Positions 44,904-59,318 of a stretch of DNA of 64,000 nt are shown in pieces. Numbering within the stretch: position 1 is the stretch's first letter; each line of letters opens with the position of its first letter. The notes below the pieces were generated by a model. It worked only from the letters and a program-made list of their open reading frames with translations, made no database searches and was not told where the DNA came from. The stretch lies in contig NC_043740.1 of NCBI RefSeq assembly GCF_004337985.1, positions 4,215,030 to 4,279,029 of the forward strand, read 5' to 3'. Source of the DNA: Pyricularia pennisetigena (taxonomy: Eukaryota > Ascomycota > Sordariomycetes > Magnaporthales > Pyriculariaceae). The position numbers and the translations under genes are program-made.

Positions 44904-47209
44904 CACCCCCCAATTAAAATTTGCGTAAATAAGCAAAATCAGTTGCCTATATAACTATATACTGCTTTTATGGCCAATAATTGTATATATTTATTTACGT
45001 AAACAAAAAAAATTTATAATGCTAATAAACGGTAGCGGTATAACGCGCGCCGCAAACGGGTTTTACCCGTTTTTAGCGCTTCCTATTATATTTAACGTAA
45101 ACGGTAAACCTTTTACAATGGCGACGAATCCGTATTATTATACCCCCTAGTGTACAAATAACGATAATAATTGGTAATAAAATTGGTAAACGTATAATAA
45201 ATATATATTTCGTTCGCTTTTTTAAATCCGAATTTTAATTTTAAATTTCATTTTATGCCCAAACAACCAATTCGTAAATAATCGCCCGCGCTTTGCATTT
45301 TGCGTTTAACATTTTGCGCGTTTATCAACGTCGATATTAATATTAGCAATAATAATAACAACAATAAAAATAGGTCCTTTTTCGTTTATTTGGCGGGTTA
45401 CGCTACGCGCAAACCGCGGTATACGTTAAATAATAGTTAGGCGTTGGTTAGCGGGTATAATATAATATTTTTTTTTATTCCCACTAACGGGAATCGATTT
45501 GGTCGCCCCGAAAAACGCGTACAATTATAAATCTTTACCTGCGTTTTGGCGAATTTCCGAACGTACGATATAATTAACGCGCATTTTATATATATATATA
45601 TATATAAACGAGTTAATACCGCCGAAACGCTTGAATTATAACGCGTTTTTCAATTTTCCCAATAAAAAGTTAAAAATTAACGGATATAATTTATTTAACC
45701 GCCGGTTTTATAACGTTAAATTAGCGATGAAACATAAATTCTTTTTACCGTCGCCGCCGGCGCCGTTTTTGCGGTTATTAACGTAACCCCCGCCGCTATC
45801 CCCGTTAAAACGGCAATTTCCGAAACGTAAACCGAAAAGATTATTACCGAAATATTAATAATTGGGGGTCGTACCGACTTTATACCCGCCCCCGCTACGC
45901 CTTTTACCGCTCCCGCCGAAGAATTTATTATATTTATTTCCCCCGTTGCTGCGGAGGAATTTGCCGAACCCGCCCCCGCCCCCGTTATTGCCCTTATTAT
46001 TACCAAACCCTCCCCCGCGCCTACCCAGGCCGCCGTTTTTAAAACCGTTCCCGGGCGTAATAAAAACGCGCGCGGTATTAAAAATACCGCAAATTATTTT
46101 TAAATCATACTTAAAAACGTGGAATAATATTGATTATATATAAAAAAACCGAAAGGTAGGAAAAGGAAAAGGAAGGAAAAACCCGAAAAAAAGGAGGAGG
46201 ATAAAATAAAGGAGGATAGCGACGACCGCCTTATCCGTTTTGTAAATATTTCCCGTATTTTAAAATGTTTGTTTATAAATATTGCAAATTAACGTACGTA
46301 ATTTAATCGCGTCGTTTTCGTCCCCGTCGTATATATTTTAACGATTTTATAAATCGCCCGGTATTATATTTCGGGTATATAAAGGCGTATTTATCTAAAA
46401 TTGCAACCGGTATATGCGTTAATTAACCCGGCGTACGTTCCCGTGTTCGAGAAGCGCGTTTACCGCGTTATTAAAATTACCGAAACGGGTATATTTACTT
46501 TTTTTTCCCAATTGGGGAATTTTTTAAATGCGCCGTGCGCGATTTGGGTTAAATGTTTTTTATATCGCCGCGTACCCCCGTTAAAAAAGTCCAATTTTTT
46601 CGGAACGTGGTTAAGTATTAGTTCCGGGATTGGACCGAATTCCAAACGAAAAAATTGGTAATTTTTCAGGCGAAAAATATTCCTGCGCCAAAACCCGTAA
46701 AAGGAATTTTTAATGTTTTTTTTGCGCCGTAAAACGTAAAAAAAACGTTATCTTATAATTTTCAAATAAAATTGGGGTTAATTATTATAAATGGCGTACC
46801 GGCGGTGGTGGGTGCGATTTTTAATAGTTAGCCCATTACGGGTAGTTATTTTATATTATGTCCTAACGGCGCTGGCGCCGGTTATTAGGTTTTTTTATGG
46901 GTGGGCTTCGGCCTTAAATATTCGTTATTTTATATTTCCGTTGGTTTTTATTATTTTTTTTAATAGGTTTAACACGCGTTATTTAATATTATATTTTTTA
47001 CCGTGCTTCCGAACCCCCTTTTAAATTCTATCAAACGCTATAAAAATTTTGGAATGTTTTAACATGTTCAAATTTGGGGATCGATAACGATTTGGTAAAT
47101 CCTTTTGCAAATATAAGCTTTATTCCCAGGTAGGTAACGTGGAAGCTTTTTTTAACGTATTTTTATTTAAATTATAAATTTTATATATTTATATAACGCA
47201 GGTTCATGT

Positions 47210-49593
47210 TATTAACAATATGGGTTGCTAACAGGGGTTTAGGCATTAGCCTAGGTGCGGCGAGGTGCTAGCTGCAGTATAAAAGCCTGTAATTACAGGG
47301 TTTAAAGGCACTAAATTCACTAAAGTGGTTCACTAATTTTGGGATTAATAGATTTAATTTATTAGTGGGGGAAACTTTGCTTTATCTCCTTTACATACTC
47401 TCCGACATCAAAATGGTGGTCCGTACCCCGCAAAGGGTTCCGGTGCCGCACTAGTCTCAGTGCTTAGACTAGACCCCCCTGCTTCGCAGTGGGGACCGAA
47501 CGCTCTATATACCTTTCAGCCATATGGCTTTTCGACCAATTACATTGGCCGAAAAGATCGCGCTCGTTCTAGTCTGAGGATATTTTGTCGCATTTCGCCG
47601 TTTATAACGGTATTATTAATAATATACCTAATATTGCGATCTCTTTAATGATTATTTTATCAATATAAGGATAATTTGTGGTATTTTGCCGTTTATAGCG
47701 GGTAAACAAAATATTCGCATTATAATGGCAAAAGAAAATGGTGTAGCCATAGCATGCAATTACATATTCGAATAAAAAAATAAATAAAAATTATTAAAAT
47801 ATATAATATTTTGAGTTAAATTTATTGGAATTTGTTAATTACTTGAATGCCGGCCGCGTCTTTATAGCCACTGTATTTGGAAAGATATTAAAATATTGAG
47901 TAAAATTTGTAATTTTCCATTATATTTAATTTTTATTTTCAATAATGGTATATAATATTAAGTTTTATTTAAGCTACAGTATTTATAGCCTAGCAGACCT
48001 AATACTGCAAAGTGCATACCATTATCGACTAAAATAAAAGTTTTATTAGTATTTTTGTATTAATTGACAATTTGTTAAAAAATTGAATGATTTACGCAAA
48101 TATTGGTAAAATTAAAGAAGAGTTTAATTGATATATTCTTCTATTAATTTATTAAAGAATTTGATTTAACATTTTTTTTATAAATTTTATTTAACCAAAT
48201 AAAGCGAAAAATACAAAAATAACACAAATTTAGCATTTGTTTATATAAAAAAAATAAAAAGGGCCGGTATTATAGATCGAATTTTACGTTGACGTTTGTT
48301 TCTATACGTAATCCGCGTTTTCAAGTTTTGGTTTTATTAATGTCAAAATGGGTAAAAATGTGAAAGCATTTCGATTGCGAAATATATATAGATTTAAATA
48401 TATTTTACTTATCCGCATATTTAACGGTATATATAATCGGATATTCGTACCAAAGTGTATTTCTATATTAAATATATATATATCACCCCCACGTGCAAAA
48501 ACTACAAAATCTGGCGGCAAAACAAAAATAATATAAAATTAATTGAATAAAACAAAAAGATCTATAAAATACACATTTAGCATTTTTTTTATTAAACAGT
48601 TTTTAAAGCCGATATTATCAATTGAATGAGAGGTGGACGTTTGTTCATATACGTTATCGAATCTCTGAAGTTTTGGTTTTATTATCGTTCAAATTGGTAA
48701 AAATATAAACGAGTTTCGATTTTAAATTATATATAAAATAATATATACTTTGCCTATCCGCTTATTTAACTGTTTATATGGTATAATATATGCACCAAAG
48801 TTTATTGTAACGATATATATATATACGACCCTACACGTGCAAAAATCATAAAATTTGGTCAAAAATTAAAAATAATATTAAAAAGAATCGAAAATCGAAA
48901 AAAAAATCGAAAAAACAGTACCGCCATGAACGGATTAAGGGCAGGTGGTATCCAATTCGGCCATTATAATAAATAATAAAATAAATTAAATCGCTGCTAA
49001 TAGCGGAGTTAAACGCTATTTTCAACGATATTTCTTTTCAATATTTTGCGTGATTGTGGAATAATAAAGGAGTGTCGGTCGAAAAAAGGCCAAAAATACC
49101 GCTATGAACGGCGAAAATCGACAAATTGTCCTTAACCTAAACCAGAGCGTTTTTTGGATGGACCCACAGAAATATTGCAAAACCGCAATTGAGCTACGAA
49201 GTGGAGCGAAGTGGATCAATTGTGGAGCTCTGGGCTTCAGGGATGAGCCCTGAGACTAGTGCCGCACACGATTTTCCGAAAAATTATTTTGTATGCGTTG
49301 TTGAAAAAATACCTTTATTTCCATACAAACCATTTCTGGGTTCGCATTAATTTGCCAATTTGGTGATCATTTCAACCCGGTATAGGGTAGCTGATTGTAG
49401 GTGCAGGGTGGGTGTTAAACCCGGCACATGATGAAACCCCATTCGTTAACATTTTAAATCGCAATTCCTGCAATACACAAAATATAATAAAAAATCCGAC
49501 AGCCCCAATAACCCCATTTCGGCACTATTTATTGTGGTTTATATACAAATAAAAATGGACCTCTTACATGTTAAATAACGCATATAATTAACA
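47210..49593 (-). repeat. LTR of the nested copia, split by a DNA element
   Basis: The LTR parts are 47210-47451 and 49259-49593, with 9 bp duplicated. They match the solo LTRs at 53786-54337 and 57330-57883. Confidence 0.85.
47443..49267. mobile_element. Non-autonomous DNA element with 9-bp target duplication (Mutator-like)
   Basis: The 1807-bp element at 47452-49258 has terminal inverted repeats TAGTCTCAG / CTGAGACTA and is flanked by perfect 9-bp copies of GTGCCGCAC (47443-47451 and 49259-49267), interrupting a retrotransposon LTR at a sequence intact in its other copies. Nine-base duplications are typical of Mutator-like elements; the superfamily is inferred. No transposase frame is visible, so it is non-autonomous or fully decayed. 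Inside, about 48216-48548 and 48571-48880 are diverged tandem copies of a ~330-bp unit. The 5' ~170 bp recur at 62283. Confidence 0.85.
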
Positions 49594-52022
49594 TCCCCCT
49601 TTTTTGCCACTATTTATATAAAGTCGGAAAAGAAAAATATATAAAAAAAATAAAACCCCAAAAAAAATCCCCTTTGTGTCCCAACCCGATTTGAATTCCT
49701 GATATAAACCCCCTGGATAACTAAACCCTTTTTACCGACCTGTAACCCCCGAAATGGATAAACCCCCGAATTGGAAAAAACTTTTAAAATTGTGATAACC
49801 CCCGGATTCGAACCCCCGATTTGTATAATATTAACCCACGGAATTAACTTTTAAACCAGGTAGCTAATTTGGTTGTTTGTTGGTAATAGTCCAAATTAGG
49901 TTTATTATATAGGGTATTTCGAATGCGTAAATCGCCCAAAACACGAGCTTTTTCAATTTTAATTCAATTTTTGGTATAAGGTCGGTGTAAATTGCTTATT
50001 AATTAACCTATACAAGGTAGATTCGGGTAATACGGCCGGTATTGGGCTAATAAAATCCAGTATTTGCAAATAAAGGAAATATAATGGGTAATTAGCTAAC
50101 GAATTAATTAAATAATACTTTAAAATTTAATAGGTAAAAACTAAGTTTTTAGGGGTTTAAGCTTCAAAAAATTTAAAAAAAACCTTGTAAATTGGAAGCG
50201 TTAGGGGTTTCATTAGGTTATTAGCGGTAATTTGTTTGGATTTCAGGTATTTTAAGGTTATTAATTTTTTTGTAATTAATTCCCGTACGTAGTGAAATTT
50301 TAATAACGTATATTTAATACGTTGGTGGTATGTAGGGTTATGTGCGTTAATTATAAAACCTGTATTATTTTCAAATATTGTAATAGCGCCTTTTATAGGT
50401 AGTCCAATCTTTATAAATAAATTTTTAAATTATTGTATTTTACGCAGGGTTTCCGCCAAAGCATCGGTTTCGGTATTTGAAGTATTTAAAATTATAATAT
50501 TAGCTTCTTTGCATTTCCACGTTGTAAAGCCCCCAAATAGGGTATATAAATATCCGTAAATGGATTTTGAATTTTCCCTGGCGCCGGCAAAATCGCTATT
50601 ACTAACACCCAGTAATTTAAGGCTTTCAAAACCTTTTTTTAAAAAATTGGGTGGTAATTTGGTTTTGAATATTCTATTTCCGTAATAAATAAATAAGGAT
50701 TTTATACCCGCTAAATAGCGTAATAAGTTTTTAACTGCCGTTAAATTGATCGTAGTAGCTTTTGTTAAAAAACGTAAAAACTATTAAACCGCAAAACCGA
50801 TATCCGGGCGCGTTAATCGCATAAGATATATAAAGGTATTGATAATACGCTGTAGAAATTTGATTTTTAGCGCATTTACGGGTTTAACCCCGCTATATTT
50901 TAGCACACCCGGTTGTAAACGAATAAATATAAATTTGCAATCAATTAATCCGAACATTATTAATATTTTTTCTATATATTAGTTTTCATGGAGCTAAAGT
51001 AGGCGTTTAGGTTTATCTTTTATAATTTAAAAGCTTAAAAATATGTTGCAGGGCCCCTGTTTTCCAACGCGTATACCTTATTAAACCGGATTTTTAAATC
51101 CTGAATATATTGCAGTTTAGGACCTATTAACAGGTAGTCGTTTACAAAAGTAACGATAAAATGTTTGGATTTAAGGTTATAAAAGATAGCGGGATTAAAA
51201 ATTAATGGTTTAAAACCTTTTTTAAAAAATAAGGTTTTTAAGTTTGTGTTACCATTTTTTTGGACCCTGTTTTAAACCGGAAAATGCTTTTTCCAACTGT
51301 ATAACCTGCAATCTTTTCGGATTATAACCTATTTCCATTAAAGTTTTACCGGTAACAAGATTACAAATCTTGGCCCATTCGTTAAAGCCGTTTGGAATTT
51401 GCAAATATATATTTACGTCGGTAAAATCACTATTTGAAAACGCACCGATAAAATTGATTTGTTTATTTCCCAGTTTTATGTATTAGCTAGAATTGAAAAT
51501 ATACGCCAAATAGGTGGGATATTAGTATTAGCAAAAGTTTCGATATAATTTAGGCTTTTAACCTGTAAAAAACCCTTAATAATAAGTTTGGGTTAATATT
51601 TTATAGGTTTATTATTCTTAGTTTTTTTACTTTGAATACCGGCCGGGTAGAAACGAGTTTACGGCCTGTAGGCATTTCAATTTTAGGGATAAAACGGAAG
51701 GTTTTTGCAGTAACGATTTGGTCGAACTTCAACGTGAAAGCAGTTAACCATCTAGCATTTTCAGCGTTATTTAAGGCCTGTTGGTAGCTATTTGGTTCAC
51801 CGTTTTTATTGGGTTTTTTAGTTTTTTTTAGGTTTGAAAATAAAGATAATGCCGTAATTTATATTTATTAGATTTGGGTTTTCGAACTGCGAATTTAATT
51901 CCATATTTGTATTTTAGGTGCTGAAAACACCGGAATTCCCGTTGTTTTAAATATTGGATTAAGGCTGTTACCGTTATAGGTTTTGGGGGGCAAACAATAG
52001 GTTATATTAACCTGGCGGGCAA

Positions 52023-52515
52023 CCTGTAATTATAGGGTTTAAATGCATTAAATTCACCATAATGGTTTACTAATTTTGGGATTAATAAATTTAATTTATT
52101 AATGGGGGAAACTTTGCTTTATCTCCCTTATATATTTTTTGACATCGAAGTGGGGGTCCCCACCCCGCAAAGGGTTCCGGTGCCGCACACGATTTTCCGA
52201 AAAATTGTTTTGTACGCGTTGTTGAAAAAACACCCTCATTCCCATACAAACCATTTCTGGGTTCGCATTGATTTGCTGATTTTGTGAAAATTTCAACCCG
52301 GTACAGGGTAGCTGATTCGTAGGTGCAGGGTGGGTGTTAAACCCGGCACAGGTCGGAACCCCATTCGCTGACATTTTGAATCGCAACTCCTGCAACACAC
52401 ATAATATAATAGAAAATCCGACAGCCCCAATAGCCCCACTTCGGCACTATCTATTATGGCTTATATACAAATAAAAGTGGACCCATTAAATGCTAAATAA
52501 CGCATATAATTAACA
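52023..52515 (-). repeat. Truncated 5' LTR of the nested copia
   Basis: It matches the other LTR copies from the CCTGTAATTA segment to the end ATTAACA. The first ~75 bp are missing or unrecognisable. Confidence 0.8.
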
Positions 52516-53780
52516 GGTGTTAATGCGAAAATCTTTATTACCGATTAGGCGAATCGTTTATTTGTTATCGCAGTATAAATTCCAAAATTGGCCCAAATTT
52601 AGCTGTATTTTTTCAAAAATCCGCTTTAGGGCCGTCGTTTTTTGGCCGCCTTTATTAGTGCGTATAGTTTTACTTATATTATTAACGCTGTCACCGCGGT
52701 CTATTTTACCGCCCTTTAATTTATAATTCCTCCAAATAGCATTATTACGTATTTTTTTCAAAGTTTTTCTATATTTAAATCGTTAGCGAAAAATGTGTTA
52801 TTTGCGAATATAAAATACTAATTTTAATCGTTCGTTCCGTATTTTATTTTTAAAAGCCTTACATTATATGAATAATGGAATATTCTTTTGGTTAAGCGTT
52901 TATAAAAAGGATCAGGTTTAGTAAAGAATTTTAAAAATATTGAAATTGCGTACGTAACGTTTATTTTGAATATAATTGCGGTATATAAAAATAATTTCAC
53001 CATTTCCTGGTAGGTTTTAACTTCGTTAGGAATTGCGGTTTTGTTGTATTTTATTACACACTTCTTCATAATGGCGTTGGCAGGTATTTTAAACCTTTTA
53101 TAAATTTTAAACGTATAGCGATTTTTTCAATATACGAATCGTGGAATAAAATCTCTATACGTTGTTTTTTATTTCGCAGTACGTGTATCCCAAAAAACCA
53201 AAAAAGCTAATCCTCCCGTAATTCGCATTTAGTTTTCAGGCCGTCGACAACCGTTTTACCGTTTTTGGCGTATTTTGCGGTATATAAAACGATTGTTTCG
53301 GTTACGAAACAAATTACAATAATTTCATTTTATACGAATACGTATATATACGGTTTATTACCCATCGGTTTAAATCACAAATTTTATAGCGTTTTAGAGA
53401 GTTTTTCGTACCAAAATTTGGGTGATTCCTTTAAATTATAAAACGTTTTACCTAATTTCAATACAGTGTTTTTTTCCCAAACCTTTTTAATGCGGTGCAA
53501 AAAGTTGGTTCATTTATATTAAGCGTTGCGTTGAAAAAAGCGTTGCTTATATCGATTTAAATAGTTTCGAGGTCAAAATACGCCCTTAGGGCTAATATTA
53601 GCCTAAAATTGCGTACGGCCAATATCGCCGCGTAAGTATTTTCAAATATATTAAGCGTTTATTAATTACGCCTTACCACGAACCGTGTTTTGTAACGCTT
53701 AAAATATCCGTTTTTGTCGAAATTATACGTAAATACCTTTATAAGCGGTATGGGTTTTATAATGCGATTTAATCTAAGGG

Positions 53781-54342
53781 TTATTCGTTAATTATATGCG
53801 TTATCTAGCATATAATAGGTCCACTTTTATTTGTATATAAGCCACAATAGAAAGTGCCGAAGTCGGGCTGTTGGGGCTGTCGGATTCTCCGCTATATGTG
53901 TTGCAGGAGTTGCGATTTGAAGTCAGCGAATGGGGTTTCGCCCTGTACCGGGTTTAACACTCACCCTGCATTTACGAGTCAGCTACCCTGTACCGGGTTA
54001 AAATTTTCACCAAATCAGCAAATCAATGCGAACCCAGAAATGGTTTGTATGGGAATGAGGGTCTTTTTTCAACAACGCGTACAAAACAATTTTTCGGAAA
54101 ATCGTGTGCGGCACCGGAACCCTTTGCGGGGTGCGGACCCCCATTTCGATGTCAAAGAGTATATAAGGGAGATAAAGCAAAATTTCCCCCATTAATGAAT
54201 TAAATTTATTAATCCCAAATATAGTGAATACTTTAGTGCATTTAAGCCCTGTAATTACAGGTTTTTACAACGCAACTAGCACCACGCCGCACCTAGGCAA
54301 ATTCCTAAACTCCTGTTAGCAACCCACATTGTTAACATTATT
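53781..54342 (+). mobile_element. Solo LTR of the copia family, inverted, TSD TTATT
   Basis: The 552-bp LTR at 53786-54337 is in opposite orientation to the other copies and has TTATT on both sides (53781-53785 and 54338-54342). Its ends read CGTTAATTAT and TGTTAACA. This is a complete insertion that lost its interior by LTR-LTR recombination. Confidence 0.85.
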
Positions 54343-57324
54343 TCCCATATTTCCTTTTTCTCGAGATTTATCCACTCCGATTTCACTGCTTTAAACAATT
54401 GCTTTTTATCCGAGTGCGCCATAAACTTATTCCAGGTTTGAGGAGCAAATATAGAATCGTTTATATACGGTTTAACTTTTTTATCCGGTTTTTTTTGTTA
54501 TATTACCGCCGCGATAATTCCGTATAATATTTTATAATTATAATGACCGTTTTCCAACGTATTTTATTAATTAAATAAAAACGCTCATAAAAACGTTAAC
54601 CATAGTTGAAAACCTGGAACGAATATCCGGTTTTCGGTATATATTTATTGTAAATAAATATTATTATTTCCATATCCCACTTTTTTCCCATTGGGATAAT
54701 TGCGTCTGCAAAATTCGTATTATTATTATTACCCCCGCGCCCTTTACGGGTTATATTTCCTTTACCGCGTTAACGTTATCCCCTTGTACTTATTTTTAAA
54801 ATCTTTATAATGGGTCGGGGCTTTTCAAAAAGCGTTTAAATTTTATTATTCGCATTTAAACGTTGGTTTGGGGTACCGGTGCGAGCGGATTATTTGGGGG
54901 TTATACATATATAATGGTAATATTTATCTGTTTCGGGGGTTTGGATTACGGTTGCGGTATATTACCACCGATAAAAAAGCGGTTAAATGTAGGGTATTCC
55001 CGCGTTAATTTATTATTAATAACGATTAATTCCACCGTTTAAGTGTTTTTTACTAATTTCGGGGTATCCAACTCCTTTACAGGGTCCGCGGGCGCACGCG
55101 GTGAAAATCCCTTATTATTTAGTGTACGTATACCGAATTCGTAATTTTTCCCGTTTTGGGCATTGTTGCACTATTTTTTAAAATTTTCAAATACGTTAAT
55201 ATTATTAACGTATATTTTTTTGGTTCCTTAACCACTTATACCCCAGTTGGCTCCGGCTACTTTACCGTTTTACCTAAAACCGGTCCGCCCAAAGTTTCGG
55301 AATTATTATTTTTTGCGATTTGCTCGCGGAAATACATATTACAATATTCCGTAAATATTTCCGAGCTCCGTTTTTGTGGTATTCGTACGTTATTTAACCC
55401 TTAATAAAAAGTAGGAACGCCTGGATTAGGTGCGAATAATAATTTATTTATAATAAACCTACACGTCCGACTATTCCGTCCCCCAAAAATTCCAATATTG
55501 GTTCGTAAATCCGGTTTATTAAAAATTCGTATTCGTCATTAAATTTACAGGTTTTTACCCTTTTTCCCTTTTATCCCTGGTAAAAAAATGTTTCGTCGAA
55601 TTGGATATTGCGTAAGGTAATAGTCCTATGGAAAAAAAGTACCCAAATATATTATATTTCAAAAAATTTATATTTAATTAAATATCCTACGTGCGCTTTA
55701 AAGCTCGTTTTAACTATTATTTTATTTTTTAATTTCGTTTTTACCGGGCTTAAAACGTAAATTTTGCACCCGTATACGTACGTACCAAACCAATTTCAAC
55801 GCGAGTCCTTACTTAATATTACAAACAATATAGAAATATACCATTTAAAAAACCTTTTAAACTATATTAATAAATTTTCGTTCGGGTTAAAGCTTTTCCG
55901 TTTTATTAAAGAATTTATATCAACAAAATAACCTGCGGCTATAATTATTTTTAACCAGATAAAAACAGGTAACCTGGCTGTCAAACACATTTTAAACGCG
56001 CGTATAATTACCTCCTATCCCGAACGTTTTATTTGGCCGTTCGGTTTCTATATATTAGAAAAAACCGTTTTTATTTCGATTCCAAATCTTTTGCATTGTT
56101 TTTAGTAGGAAATATATCCCGTAAGCGTTATTAAAATAGGTTTATTATTATAAAAAAATTTTGCAATCTGTAAACCGTACTAGCGCGCTACCCATTATTC
56201 GAAACCGAATATTATTAACACAATTCTGTTTTCGTTTTTCCGGTAAACGGAATAATCGTTAAACGCCCCGAATATCTGTTTTTAAATAATAATAGATACC
56301 GTATACCAATGCCAAGTTTTTCAAAGTAAAAAAAGTTTAAGTAAATTGTATGATAAAATCTATATAATTCGCGCTTTGGGCGTTTTGATATTACCGTTAT
56401 ATTATATATTTAAACGTATGCCTCGCATTTCAACATTTTCGGTTTTTAAATTTTTACATTTTTAACCCGGTGGACCAACGCTTTCAACGTTTCCGGGCCC
56501 AAATAGCCGGTTTTTCAATACCAAATTAACGAATTATTCTCTCTTTCATCGTATATTCCCGTAAAACGTTTTTGTGAAATCTTAATAAATTTTATCCAAC
56601 CGTTCATAACCGTTAAAAAATAATACCTGCAAAAAATATTTATACGGTAAACGTAACGCGTAAATAGTAAATATAGTTATATTATAGGAAAACTACGTTA
56701 TTACGTCGTTATAAATCGCAAAATACCAAATTATCCTTTATATTCCCCAAACGCAAAATACAATCCCAACCGTTATACCACACGTTTTGATTCTTTAAAC
56801 GCGTTTTTAATACGATATAAACGTGAAAATTGGGCATATATATTACGTTAACGAATTCCAGCGTTCGTCTTCCCTTTAGCACGTTTTATATAATACGCGT
56901 ACCCAATGCGGTAATATCAAATTGTTAAATACCGCATATAATTAATTGCGGATCCGTATTTGTAGGTTTACGGATAAAACCGGGGTTTAAACGCTCCTTA
57001 GCGCTTACCAAATATATAAAATAACAATGGTCGAATAAAATAATATTATAATATAGGTTATGGGAAATATTTATAAACGTAAACGTGCTGGTTCCGTTAT
57101 TATATCGTATTCAAAAGTATGTAAAATCCTCGGGTTCGGTAAAAATGGTTAAACAGGCCGCCAAAATAATGGGCGGCCCCCCTATTTTGTAAATTACGGT
57201 GTTTTTTTCGTTCCTCCGTTCGTAGTAAATCCTAATTCGGTAATTATACCCTTTTAAATTAATAATTCGCGTATAAAAAACCAAAAATCCTTTTTCAATT
57301 CGGCGCAAATCCTTTTGCAATTTT

Positions 57325-57888
57325 CGGCTTCTTAACAATATGGGTTGCTAACAGGGGTTTAGGCATTAGCCTAGGTGCGGCGTGGTGCTAATTACGTTGT
57401 AAAAGCCTGTAATTACAGGGTTTAAATGCATTAAATTCACTAATTTTAGGATTAATAAATTTAATTCATTGGTGGGGGAAATTTTGCTTTGTCTCCCTTA
57501 CATACTCTCCGATATCGAAGTGGGGGTCCGCACCCCGCAAAGGGTTCCGGTGCCGCACACGATTTTCCGAAAAATTATTTTGTATGCGTTGTTGAAAAAA
57601 CACCCTTATTTCCATATAAACCATTTTTGGGTTCGCACTAATTTGCTGATTTGGTGAAAAATTTAACCCGGTACAGGGTAGTTGATTCGTAAATGCAGGG
57701 TGGGTAGTAAACCCGGTACAGGGTGAAACCCCACTCGCTAACTTTAAATCCCAACTCCTGCAATACACAAAATATAATAGAAAATCCGACAGCCCCAACA
57801 GCCCCATTTCGGCACTATCTATTGTGGCTTATATACAAATAAAAGGGGACCCATTATATGCAAAATAACGCATATAATTAGCACGGCT
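57325..57888 (-). mobile_element. Solo LTR of the copia family, TSD CGGCT
   Basis: The 554-bp LTR at 57330-57883 is flanked by CGGCT at 57325-57329 and 57884-57888. It has the same orientation as the nested copia LTRs and no internal sequence attached. Confidence 0.87.
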
Positions 57889-59152
57889 AAATAAGGGCCA
57901 CGTATACGGATTTTAAGATTCCTCCCTATTATAACGTATACCAATTTTTCGCACGAATTTGATAATTCAAAATAATTATAATTACAAAACCATTTATTCC
58001 GTATATTTCCCCTGCTTTTACCCCTATTAAAAACGTGGTTTAAACTTTTATTCGGTTTTTTATCGGATCCTTGAAATATCGTTTAAAATTAAACGAAATT
58101 ACGGCCATTCTTTATTAAAAATCGGTAATATCGTCGTAAAACGCGCTCGTAAACCATTTAAGAATATATTTAAAAACGATTATATAATCCGGTTTATTCA
58201 ATTCGTTCCGAACGTTTATAACCCAAAAAAGTTGGAAATGTCCTCTTACTTTTATGAAGTTTTTAATCGTTAAATCCCTTTTCAAATCAGTTATTCTATA
58301 ATTCCGAATCTCCTCGTAAGTTAAATTGTAAATTTTGAAATAATTCGTTCCATTATTTATAATACGCGTTAAAACCAGGACTGTTTTATAATTTTTAATA
58401 ACATGTTTTTCAACATGCGTAAAAAAAAGTTCGAATTTTTACTAAAACGCTTTAATTATCCTTTTAAACGTGTTCCAACCGTTGCGTTAGACGGTAAAAA
58501 GCGTTATATTAAAATATATTCGATTTCCATTTTTATAACCCATCAAAAAAATAATAATTTCTCGGAATTATTCGTTTATATAATTCTTTTATAATTTTTA
58601 TATTTTTCGTATTTTATTTACCCCGCGTCTTATTTCGGAAAGCGTAAAACTACTGGGTATAACAGGCTTTTTTAAATTTTTGAAAACAAATTTATTTATA
58701 TTTGCAAACGATTTGGCGATTTGGTTTATTTTACGTTTAATTTTAAGCGGATTTAGGTCCTAAATTCGTAAATTTGTATAGTCATCGTCGAATCGGGAAC
58801 GTTTAAACGATTTTGTAACGTTTTCGGTAAATTTTTCAAATATTGGGAGTTTTTCGTCGGTTTGTTGGTTTGGATTAACCAATTTCTAAATGCGTAATAT
58901 TTTTGCATTTTAGCGGTAAATTTCAAATTATTCTAATTATTAAACGCGTAAATCAAACGCTGTTGGCGATTTTTGGAATTTTTCGGTTGTAAATATGGTA
59001 AACGGTAAAAGGTTTGCCTTGAAATACCGTAATAAATGCCGGTAACGGGAGAAAAGAAAATAAATTAAATTGACGTTATTTGTATTGTTTTATAATTGCA
59101 ATTTGCGTAAACTAAAAATGTTAATAATTTACAGCTGTACCGGGTTTATAAT

Positions 59153-59318
59153 TAACGCACACGAACGTATACGTGCAGTTTGTATAAGTGGTAGGAGAGC
59201 CATGTATTTAGGTAGGGTGCGTTATTTAGGTTAACGAACGTGGCAGCGCTTTTATGATGTGCACAGCGCTGAATAAGCTCCTTTGGTCATGTGATGCCAA
59301 GATCTATCTACTGCAACA
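59153..59318 (-). repeat. Right 166-bp LTR (5' LTR) of the outer retrotransposon
   Basis: It pairs with 44738-44903. It is followed directly by AGAGT and then host sequence of normal base composition. Confidence 0.9.

Larger units (their letters stand above)
47210..52515 (-). mobile_element. Nested Ty1/copia retrotransposon, RIP-decayed
   Basis: LTRs of about 550 bp lie at 47210-49593 (interrupted by a DNA element) and 52023-52515 (truncated at its left end). The internal part, 49594-52022, reads on the minus strand. Near 50632-50390 it resembles copia RNase H (SDFAGA, then IYGYLYTLFGG, then a T-E-x-x-A-L-x-E pattern). Near 51165-51061 it resembles the RT active-site strand, with FVND where FVDD is expected. 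A polypurine tract (AAAAAAGGGGGA on the minus strand) abuts the left LTR, confirming the orientation. Many stops and frameshifts are present. A matching target duplication was not clear (CATGT versus GGTGT). Confidence 0.8.

Noticed and set aside
52099..57807. Three similar frames of about 100-113 codons (52099-52398, 53854-54195, 57466-57807) that look like a conserved protein family
   Set aside because: They are the same stretch of the ~550-bp LTR in its copies, so the similarity is of repeat DNA and does not indicate a protein.
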